Shown: positions 44,880 through 55,973 of the stretch, piece by piece
Layout: each line of letters begins with the position of its first letter
Position numbering within the stretch: position 1 is the first letter of the stretch
NCBI GenBank assembly: GCA_028583685.1
Contig: JAMXIF010000077.1
Location: 11,512,586 to 11,576,585, forward strand
Length of the DNA stretch: 64,000 nt
From: Petaurus breviceps papuanus
Lineage: Eukaryota > Chordata > Mammalia > Diprotodontia > Petauridae
Direction: 5' to 3'
Notes under the pieces: model-generated
Told to the model about the DNA's origin: nothing
Database searches by the model: none
What the model saw: only the letters and a program-made list of their open reading frames with translations
Made by a program: the position numbers and the translations under genes

Positions 44880-46215
44880 ATAGCCAAACCTCTAGAAAAA
44901 TTATACTTCATGTGTCTATGTCCCCTCCTCTCCCTCTCTCCTCAGTCCTTTCCATTCTAGCTTCCAAATGATCAACTAAAATTCCTTTCTCCAAAATTAC
45001 CAGTGGCCCCTTCATTGCAAAGTTTCATAGGCGTTTTTCCCCTTAAACCTGATCCTTTTCATTTTTCATCATCATTTGGCCTGGATGACCTCACTCATCT
45101 CCTGGAGACTCTCTCCTCCGCTTTTCAAGACTCTATTCTCCCTTGATTCTTACTCTGCTCATCTGTGTATTCCCTTTCCATATTCTTTGATGATTTGTAA
45201 TCTCTATCTTACGCCCTAGTTCTGGACATACCTTAAGACCTTCTCCCCTTCCATCTATTCTCTCTATATTCTTGCTCTCGGTGACCTCATCACTTTTCAT
45301 GGGCTTAATTATAAAGACTATTCCTATGACCCTCAGATAAAATAGGTATTTCCAGTCTCCTTTTCTTGCATGAACTTCACTCTAAAATCTCTAACTTCCT
45401 ATTGCACATCTGCTACTGTGTGTCCTGCAAGCATCACAAAAGCAGCTTTCTGCTGAGCTGAACAATCTTCGGTTTGTTCCTATTTCTTTTGATAGTGAAA
45501 TCCTTTCAGTTATGTGCATTCACAACTTCAATGTCATATTCAATTCCTCACTTTCCTTCAACTGACATATATCTCTCAAATCTATTATATTCTTTCCACT
45601 CACCCTGGTGCAGTCGATCATCATGTCACAACTGGAGTATCCCAATAGCCTTCTGATGGTCTCTTACCTTGAGTCTCTCCAGGTCATCCTTTACTGAGCT
45701 ATCACTGAACCTCTTAAAGCACATGTACAAATGTGTCACATCTTTATTCAGTAAATCCCAGTGGCTTCTTATTCTCTGCAGGATGAATATAAAATCTTCT
45801 AATTGCCTTTCAAATCCCTTCATAACCTGGCTTTCTCCAAGCTTAGTCTCCCCTCCATGCCTTAGTTCTGTCCATGTGCTCTGCCATTCTGCAACACTGG
45901 CTTCCTTGGGGCTTCTCACCTACAATATTGAATCTCATGATTCTGTGCTTTGCATTGTCTGTCTACCATGCCCCAAAAGAACTCTCCCTCCTCTCCTTCC
46001 CTTTCTTGCTTCCCTGACTTTTTAAACATTTCACTTTCATCTTCAGCAATAAACCATTCCTGGTCCCCTTCAATACTTGTCTTCCTTCTGAAATTAGCTC
46101 CAATTTACCTTGGATGTATCTTGTTTGTATATAGTTCTTCTTCATCTTTAATTTTTTTTTGGTTTCTGTTTCCCACATTTATACCTTTCTTTGTATTAGG
46201 TGCTTAATAATAATT
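44880..46215 (+). mobile_element. L2 LINE, about 1.3 kb
   Basis: Starts in L2 ORF2 ('gatcaactaaaattcctttc', 'ggcctggatgacctcac', 'tcggtgacctcatcac') and runs to 'ctggagtatcccaatagcc', 'agtggcttcttattctctgc', 'tttcaaatcccttcataacc', 'tgcaacactggcttccttgg', 'ctgtctaccatgcccc', ending 'attaggtgcttaataataa'. Plus-strand frames at 45669-46025 and 45950-46207 are relics of it. Confidence 0.85.
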
Positions 46216-46219
46216 TTTA

Positions 46220-46915
46220 TTATTTTTATTTAAAACAAGTATGCAAGATAGCCATCAATGGAGAGAAAAATATTGGCTAGAATTAGCGTATTAAATTTCA
46301 AGTACTTCCCTTCTAGGGAAGGGAGGAGAGAGGAAGAGGGAGAGGGAGGGAGAGACAGAGAGAGAATGAATAACTCTTCTTTGGAAAAATTTTTAAAATA
46401 TAAATAAATTAAATTAAATAATAAATAAAAAGTTTTGAAGAAATGATCTTTCATTTATTTATACCTTCTTAAGACATATCCCAAAATTGAAATATATCTA
46501 GTTTTTCTATGAATTTTATGAATTCATACTTTGATGATGATGATGATCATTTTTCTTATTTATTTTCACTTTAAATTTACAATTATTCAACTGTTTTGTC
46601 TTTTTCTGTTTTACTCTTGATAGGAAAAATGTAATAAACCATTTTTTACTCTTTCTCAAAATATTACTTTTCTCAACTTCTCAATATACTTTTTATCAGA
46701 TTAACTACCATGCTCTTTAATACTCCTTTTGTGAGGTTCAAAGACATCAGTAACTAATGCTCATCACTACATACAAACATATGCATTCATTTCACACAGA
46801 GGTACAAATGTATACCAAGATTTTGTGCCCTAGTTCTATAATAATTAGAGGGCTTGAAGCATTCATCATAAAGCAAAAAACTGAGAAAGAGAAGGGTCAT
46901 TGCTAAAGGCTGGTT
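46220..46915. other. Unassigned AT-rich sequence
   Basis: Includes a GGGAGA/GAGAGA purine patch at about 46317-46370 and A/T-rich runs. No family recognised. Confidence 0.45.
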
Positions 46916-47029
46916 ACCTAATATTGTCTCTAGTAATTCTGGGCCCTCTTGTCTTTTCCCTTTATATTACTTGGTGATCTCATCAGCCTTCATGGATTCA
47001 ATTAACTGTTGCTATGCTGCTGATTTTTT

Positions 47030-47184
47030 TTTTTTTTGTCTTTTGGAGGGTGATTGGGATTAAGTAAGTTTCCCAAGGTTACATGGCTAGTTTTTTTGTG
47101 TGTGGATATTAAGTGGCCAGAACCGAACTCGGGTCTTCCTGACTCCGGGGCCAGCGCTTTACTCACTGCGCCACCTAGCCACCC
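47030..47184 (-). mobile_element. WSINE-like tRNA-SINE, subfamily A
   Basis: Inverted copy: T-run, 'gggattaagtaagtttcc', 'gaactcgggtcttcctg', 'ccacctagccacccc'. Flanks CTATGCTGCTGATTTTTT (47012-47029) and CTATGCTGATGATTTTTT (47185-47202) form an 18-bp duplication with one mismatch. Confidence 0.94.
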
Positions 47185-47451
47185 CTATGCTGATGATTTT
47201 TTAAATCTAGTTATCTAGTCCTAACTTTTCTAATGCCCTTCAGGCTTGAATGACCAAATGCCCATTAGATACCTCAAACTGAATGTTCTATAGATATCTC
47301 ATATTCAGTTTGTACTAAAATGAATTCAGTACCTTTCCCCTAAAACTCTTCTCCCTTCTAAACTTCTCTATTACTCTGTAGAGACTATCACCATTCCAAT
47401 GCCCCAGGTTCACTGTCTTTGCATTACCCTTGACTCTGTACTCTGACCCTC

Positions 47452-47936
47452 TGTAAGGGTTATGGGATTTAAAGATCTCCCATGCCCCATGGACGTGCTG
47501 ACATAGCAGAGCAAGAGAAAGTGAAAAGCCGAGCTAACGGTCCTGCGGTTGGCAGTTGGCGGCAGTTGCCTTTTTTTTTTTTTTTTTTGAGTTAGGACTC
47601 CTGCTGAGGACTGTCAGGGGCCGGAGCTGCTGGGAGCGCTCTTGCAGAACGCTGGGTGGTTGCTGTGAGTGGGGAGAGGAGGACCTTTGCCTGAGGTAGC
47701 CTGTTCTGTTTTAAAGGCTTGAAAATGTGGGTGCTTTCTACTTTATCTACCTGTGCCAATATCATAACTACTCTGATGGCTTTCACTTTCTGGTTTTGGG
47801 ACTCAGTCTTTTGGTATCTTAATAAATTTTCTAGTTTATTTCCCCAAATGGCAAACCTGACGTATTTTGTGATGGATAATTATATCAGCATATTTGTAAT
47901 CTCTATAGGCATTGTGAATATGGCATTGCTGATACA
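47452..47936 (+). mobile_element. Solo LTR of an endogenous retrovirus
   Basis: A 485-bp LTR beginning TGTAAGGG and ending GATACA (TG...CA). It is flanked on both sides by the 5-bp duplication CCCTC (47447-47451 and 47937-47941) and sits cleanly inside an L2. An AATAAA signal lies at 47821-47826. No internal retroviral sequence is attached, so it is a solo LTR left by recombination. A 5-bp duplication fits several retrovirus groups. Its start resembles that of the LTR at 52437-53105. An 81-codon open frame inside it is not considered a gene. Confidence 0.88.
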
Positions 47937-48924
47937 CCCTCCCATTCCAATCTGTTGCCAATGACTGTTGAACTTACTTTTACATCATTTCTTAAGTATA
48001 TTCCCTTTTCTTCTTTCATACAACCACCATCTTGGCATGGATTCTTATCTCCTAACACCTTGACTATTGGAATAATCTCTTGTTGGCCTGCCTGCTACAA
48101 ATCTCTCTCAACTAGACTCTATTCTGTCCTCAGCTGCCAAAGTTATTTTCTGAAAGTGGAGGTCCAACCATGTGGTTCCACTACTTAATAAATTTCATTG
48201 GTTCCCTATCACCTCTGGGATCAAATATAAAATTTCCTTTTGCCATTCAAAACCTGTCATAAACTGCCCCCACCAACTTTCTAGTCTTCATATACCTTAT
48301 CCTCCTCCACATACTCCACCATCCAGGGATACTGACCTCCTTGCTATTGCCTGTGTAATACACTCCATCTGTAAACTCGAGGTACATTTTGTTGACTCCC
48401 GCCTCCCACCTCCATGAATGAAATTGCCTCCTTCTACATTTCTGGCTCTTGTCTTTCATGGATTGCTTTATATTATAGATAAAATGATAGGAAGCCTTTC
48501 CCTATTCCTTTTCCTTCTAGTGTCTTCTCTCTGTCGATCATCTGCAATTCATCCTATATATAGCTTGTTTGACATGGCTGTACATTGTCTCTGATTAGTT
48601 TGTAATCTTCTCGAGGGCAAGAACTATATTTTGCTTTTTTTGGTATTCTCATCACTTCGTAGTTTCCAAACACAGTAGGTGCTTAATAAAGGTTTATTGA
48701 TGGACTGACTAGTAGTGAAAGAGAATCACTAGCCATTGAATTTACCAGGATTATTTTTACAAAACATTTCTAAAAAAAAATGCGTTGAGCAAAAAGTCAT
48801 TGATGACAAGGGAAAAATGAAAATGTGTTCTTTAATTTCCATGAGAATATTTTAATTTTAATAGCCTTTCAGGCCACAATACCAACACATATAAAAATTT
48901 ATAACTTTCAAAATTATTATTTGT

Positions 48925-48926
<2 letters not shown>

Positions 48927-48973
<47 letters not shown>
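48927..48973. repeat. (TA)n microsatellite
   Basis: About 23 uninterrupted TA units. Confidence 0.97.
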
Positions 48974-48976
<3 letters not shown>

Positions 48977-48989
48977 AATGGTTCATTGT

Positions 48990-49250
48990 TTTCCTGGAAA
49001 GGACAGTGGCATATTGGAAACAGAGCTAACCTTTGTACCAGGAAGAACTCTATCTAAGTCCTGCCACTGATACATGGAGGTTGTTTTACCCAAGGCAAGT
49101 CATTTAACCTCTTTATTGCCCAGGAAAATCTCTAAAACTATAAATTATAGAAAAGTTGCAAGTCTGCTTTGGTACAAGTTCTGAATCAATCTAGAACAAC
49201 AATAACAAAAAGTCTTCAGTTATTTAATAAAGGTTCATATGAGCATAGAA
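48990..49250 (+). mobile_element. MIR-type marsupial SINE, extended 3' part
   Basis: 'aggacagtggcatattgg', 'tctaagtcctgccactgat', 'aaggcaagtcatttaacc', 'taaattatagaaaagttgc', 'aagtctgctttggtac': plus-strand copy of the family seen inverted at 1160 and 23045. Confidence 0.6.
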
Positions 49251-49439
49251 ATAATTAATAGATGGTTCATCAAATATTCTATGTATTGGTATTATATTGT
49301 AAAATTGTGAATGATTTCTTATCCTGCATTTATTAACGTGATATGAAAAATTTAAAACATAAATTATACATTTCAAATGCATATGTAAAAATCCATGTAA
49401 CAAAGAAATAGCATAACGAGATAGAAAGACAAATGCATA

Positions 49440-49760
49440 TTTATTCAATGCTTATTATCTGTTGGACCATGTGCTAAGAATTAGATTATAAATACATCAA
49501 GTAAAAGAGTACTAATTCTCAAGAGGTTTACATTCTTTTATTTTTTTTAAAGAAATCGGGGTTAAGTAACTTGCTCAAGGTTATACAGCCAGGTGTTTCT
49601 GGGTGGGTGCTAAGTGTCTGAGCCTGGATTTGATCCCCAGGTCATCCCGACACTGGAGCCAGTGCTTTTACTCGCTGTGCTACCTGGCTGCCCCAAGAGG
49701 TTTACATTTTAATGGACAAATATGACAATTTAAGGGAGGTGGAAGTGAGTGGTTAGGATG
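49440..49760 (-). mobile_element. L2 3' end, minus, split by a SINE
   Basis: 'atttattcaatgcttatta', 'accatgtgctaagaatta', 'tctcaagaggtttacatt', then after the SINE 'ttttaatggacaaatatgac': inverted L2. Confidence 0.7.
49535..49693 (-). mobile_element. WSINE-like tRNA-SINE, subfamily B
   Basis: Inverted: 'aaagaaatcggggttaag', 'taacttgctcaaggttat', 'gatttgatccccaggtc', 'gctacctggctgcccc'. It is flanked by the perfect 15-bp duplication CAAGAGGTTTACATT at 49520-49534 and 49694-49708. Confidence 0.95.
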
Positions 49761-49936
49761 CTACTACTGTCTGGAGAAGGTGAAAAAGTCTGAGAGAGTG
49801 AGGAATTGAGAGAAAATTGAAGGAATCATTACCTAGATCTCTGAGTTAGGTAATCTCTAGTCAGCATAGGGGGCTTTGGGGTAGTGGTAACTTTATGGTG
49901 AGAAAGCCACTGAAGAAAGGGTGGAAAAGCTTAGAA

Positions 49937-50070
49937 CACTAATGTCAAACTTGGGAAATGTTTGGCAAAAGTAAATAAAAACATGATTAAATACAGAAAA
50001 TATGAATTTATAATTTTAAGTCAATATGTGGCCTGAAGGGAACTATTTCAACTTGAGTTTGACAACACAG
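49937..50070. mobile_element. hAT-like nonautonomous DNA transposon remnant
   Basis: Ends carry the inverted pair TGTCAAACTT (49943-49952) and GAGTTTGACA (50055-50064). The interior 'tcaatatgtggcctgaaggg' fits a known mammalian family whose inner part reads 'gtggcccg'. Flanking octamers GCTTAGAA and GTCTAGAG share the TAGA of the hAT target consensus nTCTAGAn, so an 8-bp duplication is plausible. Confidence 0.65.
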
Positions 50071-50299
50071 GTCTAGAGTGATTAGTCAGAAGTGAAGAAA
50101 ATGAATTTTCCTAGTTAAAATTTTGTATGAATGGAAAAATACAAGATAGAATACTTTCTCCTTTTTCATAATAGAGTCTTTTTTTTTAGCAAGTCCCAAT
50201 TTAGGGTGGGGTGATTTTGAAGAGCCCTAGAGAGAATCTCACCTCCCTGCCTCCCCCCTTTTCACTCAGAGTGGCAATAGTAGAGTTTTGGAAGGAAGG

Positions 50300-50440
50300 A
50301 CCTTGGAGATTGCCTAGATCCAATCCCTTCATTTTAAATATAAGGTAACTGAGTCCATAAAGATGAAATGACTTGACCAAAGTCATACTTAGAAAGTAAT
50401 AGGGCTAAGATCTGAATGCAAGCTCTATGACACTAAATCC
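50300..50440 (-). mobile_element. CORE-SINE copy, diverged
   Basis: 'cttcattttaaatataagg', 'taactgagtccataaag', 'aatgacttgaccaaagtc': inverted MIR/Ther-type SINE. Confidence 0.55.
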
Positions 50441-50734
50441 ACTTTTTTTTTCTCATTACACCAAGATTGTGGCAGTCACTGGCAGAATGCAAGATAGAAT
50501 TCCCAGGTACTGATAGAAGGTTCATTGGTTTTTGTTTGTATATTTGTCTCCAGTGATTAGTTTGTTTGGTTTTGGCTTGGTGCTGGTCCAAAAATATTTT
50601 AATAGAAGAATAATATCGTTACTGTTTACATGCTTTCTGGCTGTAGTGGGGGAGGAGGGGCAGTGACACTGTATACTTCAATAAATGAAACATAACTATC
50701 ATTGGCAAAGAGGTCAAGGAATATGTTATTATTA

Positions 50735-50894
50735 TTATTATTATTATTTAAGCAATTGGAGTTAAGTAACTTGCTCAAGGTTACACGGCCAGTTATTTCT
50801 GGGTGTGGTGCTAAGTGTTGGAGCCCGGATTCGATCCCCAGGTCATCCCGACACTGGAGCTGGTGCTCTTACTCGCTGAGTCACCTGGCCGCCC
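50735..50894 (-). mobile_element. WSINE-like tRNA-SINE, subfamily B
   Basis: Inverted: ATT-repeat tail, 'taagcaattggagttaag', 'taacttgctcaaggttac', 'ggattcgatccccaggtc', 'gagtcacctggccgcccc'. The B-box-like element is unusually intact. Flanks AATATGTTATT and AATATAGTTTATT suggest a worn duplication. Confidence 0.9.
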
Positions 50895-50926
50895 CAATAT
50901 AGTTTATTTTTAAAGACTGATAGTTT

Positions 50927-51090
50927 CTAGGGTGGCTATGTGGCACAGTGAGTAAAGCACCTGCACCAGAGTCAGGAGGATTGGAAGTCAGTTCCGGCCT
51001 CAGATACTTAACACCCCCACAAAAAAAAAAAATAGCCATGTAACCTTGGGCAAGTTACTTAACCCCAATTGCCCTCCAAAAGGCAAAAAA
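50927..51090 (+). mobile_element. WSINE-like tRNA-SINE, subfamily A
   Basis: Plus strand: head 'agggtggctatgtggcac', 'agtgagtaaagcacctgc', 'gtaaccttgggcaagttac', A-rich tail; an A-run also sits mid-element (about 51020-51031). Flanks AAAGACTGATAGTTT (50912-50926) and AAAGATTGATAGTTT (51091-51105) form a 15-bp duplication with one mismatch. Confidence 0.93.
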
Positions 51091-51105
51091 AAAGATTGAT
51101 AGTTT

Positions 51106-51410
51106 GAGTTAAGAAGTTTAATGTTAAGTGTGGGGAAGTGTTCAGTGAGACAGATGCAAGTGTCTAGATGAAAAGCAAAAAAAAAGAAAAAAGAATTGAT
51201 CACAAGAGGAAAGACAACAGAGCACCCAGCCAGAAGAAAACCACAAGCATCTTATGATGTGTTTCTGAAGAACTTCACATGCACACACTTTCACAGGTCT
51301 AGGGGAGGAGATTGGCAAAAAAAAAAAAAAAAAGGGCGGCAGAGATCTATTCCTAAATATGGCCTTGAAAAGTTGAAGAATCTTTAAGACATGATTCCAA
51401 AGAGAAGCCT
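51106..51410. other. Unassigned purine-rich sequence
   Basis: Contains A-runs (about 51178-51192 and 51317-51333). No recognised element. Confidence 0.4.
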
Positions 51411-51414
51411 CAGA

Positions 51415-51795
51415 TCGAATATGGAAGGTGTCTGCAAGTTTTGGAAGGGAGTAAGGATTAAGCTTGTCAGGACTGACCTCACCTGTCAGAACCAGGAGCA
51501 ATGGGTGGGAGTTGCCAAAATGAACTTTTAGGCTTGATGTCAGATCACAAAAAGAAAGAAAAATAAAACCATAAAACAAATAGCACCATAGCAAATTTAT
51601 TTAATAATTAAAGTAGTAGAAAAGTAGAATGAGCTCCCTTGAGCAGGGATGTATTCTCCTTCATAGAGGTTTTCAGTCAGAGACAGGAAGACCACTAAAA
51701 AGTAACCTAAAGTGGAAAACCCTTTCATGTAAGTGTGTTAAACTTAATGGCTACTGAGGTCTCTTTCAACTCCTAAAATTTTGTGATTTTTATTT
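51415..51795 (+). mobile_element. L3/CR1 LINE 3' end
   Basis: 'ccaggagcaatgggtggg', 'agttgccaaaatgaac', 'gagctcccttgagcaggg', 'catagaggttttcagtcag', 'actgaggtctctttcaactc', 'ctaaaattttgtgattt': the canonical CR1/L3 3' end order, running to its terminus. Confidence 0.85.
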
Positions 51796-51799
51796 TTTT

Positions 51800-52430
51800 G
51801 TGGGAGTTAAGTGGGAATAAATCTGATTGTGACTAATATTTTTAGGTTAAATAAATTAAATTATTTTCCCCCAGCCCACAATTGGAAAAGGGCAAGGAGA
51901 ACCAATATTTTAACATAACTGATAGAATGAAAAAGTATAATAATGGCCTGGTAATCATTTTCTCAGTATCAAGATGATTGATGCAAAATAGATCTCCTAG
52001 AAAAAGGTATAAGTTTGAATTAGTAACTTTATATGAATAACCCATTCTTCTGGCTGTCCTAATGGACGTAAAGGAGAGATTGAGCCATAGACTTTGTCAA
52101 ATGTCTCAAGTTTACCTACACTCATAAAATGTATAAAAGTGATTATGTCCATAAATCCAAGAAAGTACAAAAAGAGGGAAAGGGTTCAGGAATGTAAATG
52201 ATGAAAATGTAGGGTTGTTCAATGTCAGATAGAGGAACAATAGTTTATGTTTCTCATTCTTCTTTGGACAGGACTGAAAATAAGGACCCACATTTCTATG
52301 ATAAGAACGAGGAAGGGAAAAACACCACATTAACAGATGACAAGACCTAGAGGCCCCAGACACTTGAGACTGGAGCTAAAGCAGAATCAGATTCACTACC
52401 TTCCTCATATAACTGATTATTTATTCTCCT
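51800..52430. other. Unassigned sequence
   Basis: No recognised repeat over about 630 bases. Confidence 0.45.
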
Positions 52431-52436
52431 CTAGGT

Positions 52437-53105
52437 TGTAGTAGAATAATATGGGGCAAAAATTTTGGGGCATATAGCAGCAAGCACCCTAGCATACCCA
52501 GGGTGGTTGCCAACACAGGTTCTTAGATCTGCTTTTTCCAAAGGAAAGCAACTCAAAATGGGTTAACATTTTGCTTTAATTAAACATATGTCTTTTACCC
52601 AGTTCAGGGGGAAAAGGTCAGCACCCCAAACTTCAGAGAATACAAACAAGTTACAAGCAGAAGTTAAAAGCAGACAGAGAAACAGATCAGCAGACAGGCT
52701 TCCAATTGTCTGACCATTACCTCCATACATAGTCAGTTACCAGAGAGGGAAGCACCAACATCTGGGCTTTCAAAGCTGAGGGCTCAACGGCTGTCCAGAG
52801 TCTCATATGGTCAAATCACTTAACTCTTTTCAAAGTGAACTCCAAAACAAAACCTCACATTAGGGAATATATAGCCTTCTCCTGGCTCAGAGAATGTCAC
52901 TACCCTCTTGACCCACTGCCCAATTCCAAAGTATCAAGGTGTGGGTGTTCCTGAAAAATAAGCCTCCTGACACAGGCTCCATTTGACCACATTCAGCCTA
53001 TTAGGAGGCAGAGTATATTTTCAAATCAAGGAAGGTTCTCAGAGTCACTTAAGCCTATCAAAAGGCTAGGGGCAGGGAAGATCTTAAATTCCCATTCCCA
53101 TAGCA
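52437..53105 (-). mobile_element. Solo LTR of an endogenous retrovirus, minus
   Basis: Read on the minus strand it begins TGCTATGGGAATGGG and ends ATTCTACA (TG...CA), about 669 bp. A TATA box (CTATATATTCC, about 52866-52876) and an ATTAAA-type polyadenylation signal (about 52574-52582) are spaced as in U3-R-U5. Its first about 35 bases resemble the start of the LTR at 47452 (ATGGGA, TTTAA, GATCT, CCC, TGCCCC). No clear target duplication was found and no internal region is attached. It is an older fossil than the 47452 copy or has frayed ends. Confidence 0.7.
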
Positions 53106-53750
53106 GGGCACCAGTAAGACCCTCAGAAAAGGAGGCTGTCTAGAAATACAAAATGTCTTCAATAACTCCTGGTTTTGAAGAATGCTTATAGACTAGTTGT
53201 AAGTGGCCTGGGTCTAGAAAAGGATTAATATGTATAACATGTGTGATTGTTTTAAATATATATGATTATATTTTTAACTACCTTAGGCATGATTAAAGGT
53301 TATAAACAGTTGTGTTTGATTCAGTGATAATGTTCATGACTAGTTTTCTATTCAGAATCTCCAAACCTTGTGGTCTATTCTATAGTTTGACACAGAAAGA
53401 AATTATAAATAACTCTTCTGTGATGAAATAGTATGAAGTATAGTGGGTACTGGGTGAAAAGAGAGATATGGTCTGTGGAATACATTACCCCATAAACCCT
53501 ATGTAAATGTGTGCATGTGTGTACATAAATACATATACATATATTGTGGTGTGTATATATACACATATACATGGATATATATGCATATATGTATTGTACA
53601 CATACATTTATATTAATGTTTTGTTGTATGTGCATGTAAATTTTTTTTGCTTTGTTGGGGGGCGAATTAGAAGGTAAAACAATGTGTCCTTTCATTTACT
53701 AGAGTCTAGTGGCCATAAGACATTGTGATACTAATAAAGTTAACATAATA
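53106..53750. other. Unassigned sequence with TA/CA patch
   Basis: Low-complexity TATATA, CACATA and GTGTGT units at about 53505-53640. Otherwise unrecognised. Confidence 0.5.
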
Positions 53751-53754
53751 AATA

Positions 53755-53930
53755 GATCATTTGCCTTGGGGTAAGGAAGATTTGAGTTTGAGTTATGCCT
53801 CAGACATGTACTATATATACAATCCTGGGCAAGTTACTTAACCTAAGCCTCAATTTCTTCATCTGTTGAATGGGGGTTGAACTATATGACCTCTAAGGTT
53901 CTTTCCAGCTTAGTCTATGATGCTTTGATC
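53755..53930 (+). mobile_element. MIR-type SINE with CR1-like tail
   Basis: 'ttgagttatgcctcagac', 'tcctgggcaagttactta', 'tcaatttcttcatctgttg', 'tatgacctctaaggttctt', 'ccagcttagtctatgatg': well-preserved order. Confidence 0.8.
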
Positions 53931-55970
53931 AAATTTCTTGTTACCAGTACTACAATGTGCATAGGGTAGGGTGGGTGGGTGGGGAGTGTGACTAGAATGG
54001 ACAGACAAAAATCATACCATGACACAAGATTTTTTTTTGATAGGGCCTTGCCATGTTATTGTCCTAGTAGATGCTGAATGCCTTCATTGCCCTTTACCTT
54101 GATATATGAAGAGCAAAATTTATTTGATCTCCTAAACACATAATAAACATGGTTGTTTCTAATCAGTGAAGATAAATTTAAATGATCATAATAACTAAAA
54201 CAAAAACCCTCTCCTCTTATGTAATGATCCAATAGTACAATAAATTGCAAAAGGATCTTCATCTGAATTTGGTGAAAGGAGGGGTATTTGGGAGTTTTAG
54301 GAGAAGGACTTAAGCTATAGATGAAGTAGAAAGAGGGAAGAAGGACTCATGAAGGGGATTGGGAATGCTGAGGAATGATAATGGAGTCTAGTGATTGTAT
54401 TAAGAGAGGAACTCAGTAGGACTTTTGGGAAAGTATGTTATGGACTGAAGCTGAATGAAGAGTTGGACTCAACCTGAAGGAAAAGTCAAAGGATTTGAGA
54501 GGGAGGTGCTGACATGAAAAAAAAAGACATGAGGTGAAAGACATGAGGTGCTGACAAAAAAGAAGAAATGGAAAAGGACTCAAGTCAAAGAAAAGAGGAT
54601 TCAAGGACTAGATAAACTTTAAGAAGAGGAGGGAATCATTAAGACCTGGCAATTAAGACAAAGAAAGAAAAGCAAAGTGTTACCAAATACAAAGAGCAAA
54701 ATAATCTGTATGTGACTACAATGGTCTCCATTTCTACCTCAATGACCTGTGTTCCTAAGTAAAACCCCAGTAAAATTTGTGTGATTCTGTCACTGGTAAA
54801 GTGGGATATGATGGTAGTTGAAAGAAATTCACTCACCCCAACACAAATATCCAGTGGACCAGAGGAATTTTCCCACTCAGGGAAAATGTGGTAGTCAAAA
54901 TGACCGACAAGATTTAAGAGATTATTTGGGTTGCTGACTGGGTAAGTCTATGGGCTTGACTCACTGTAGAAATTTATATTAATTTTTTAAAAATTAAATT
55001 AAATTTAAAAAAGTATACAGGAAGGGGCAGGGCTGGCTTTTTCCTCAAAGAATTACAAATCTTCCAATGGAAGACAAAAACAAAACGAAACGAAACTCGT
55101 TAGCTGCAGTTGAGTGGAGAACTAGAAGACCTCACAGTTCAGCCTGGAAGAAGCAGATGGCAATTGTTAGTGGAGAAGCAGCAGGTAGCAGGTCTCCAGA
55201 GACCTCACAGCTTTGAATAGAAGTGAGAGATAATGTCAGCAAATTTTCAGGGAAGTAGGAAGAAGTAGCTTTTGAGACAAAGGGGTAAATTAAACAGTTT
55301 TGAAATCCTAGGAAAGTGAATTATACAGAAAAACGTTTCTTCTCCCATTTGTGGCATGGAAATTCATGGGCAAATGGTCTGTTTTACTGCTCTATATGGG
55401 AGAGGACTTTGGAGTTGCTTGTTACTGATATTCTGTTAAATCATTAAGCATTATTAGATAGTCATCTCTGAGCTATGGTTTCGATTGATAGTGACCCCCA
55501 ATGCCTTGAACTTAGATGTAGCTTTCACATAGCTAGGAGAGGTGCAAGACGCTGTTAAGAGGAAAAGAGATCTGTGTGTGGTTGTTAAATTGCTCACAAG
55601 ATGAAAATGTGAGAACAAAGTGAAGAGACTGACGGCTCCATACTTAAAGATGGCATCCTTCCATTCCTCTCACCAAAACCAAGCCAAACAAAACAAAGCA
55701 AGTAAAGGTATTTCCAGAGAACACCTTTGCAGAATTTACAAACAAGGATGATGAAGGATTGGATATCATATATATAGATTATATGTAGAGCAGGGATATA
55801 ATGGTAGTGACCAGTACTAAATGTCCAATGTTTTTTTTTTCTATGCCCTACTGATTGAACTCTATGGTCCCAAAATACAGTGTATAAATATACTAGAAAA
55901 TAATATTTAAAAATAGACTTGGGAATATGTTATTCTTCTTTTAGATATAAGAGAAAACAAAGTACTTCTG
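53931..55970. other. Unassigned, about 2 kb
   Basis: No family recognised. A purine-rich patch with three GAGGTG-containing units lies at about 54500-54560. A/T-only runs lie at 54978-55012. 'agacctcacag' occurs twice (about 55137 and 55200). No coding signal. Confidence 0.45.
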
Positions 55971-55973
55971 AAA

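Larger units (their letters stand above)
46920..48715 (+). mobile_element. L2 LINE split by a SINE and a solo LTR
   Basis: L2 landmarks run through both insertions: 'ttacttggtgatctcatc', [SINE 47030-47184], 'caggcttgaatgaccaaatg', 'cattacccttgactctgtac', [LTR 47452-47936], 'ccattccaatctgttgcc', 'cctcagctgccaaagttatt', 'ttcattggttccctatcacc', ending 'taataaaggtttattgatgg'. Removing the inserts restores the L2 order, so both came later. Confidence 0.88.

Noticed and set aside
45626-46025. Open frames of 97-118 codons on both strands
   Set aside because: All within a plus-strand L2; one is antisense to it.
47719-47964. 81-codon hydrophobic frame that looks membrane-like
   Set aside because: Lies inside the solo LTR and crosses its edge into L2; no reason to regard it as a gene.
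47452-53105. A complete provirus between the two LTRs
   Set aside because: The LTRs are in opposite orientation, differ strongly, and the sequence between them is L2, SINEs and L3 without retroviral parts.
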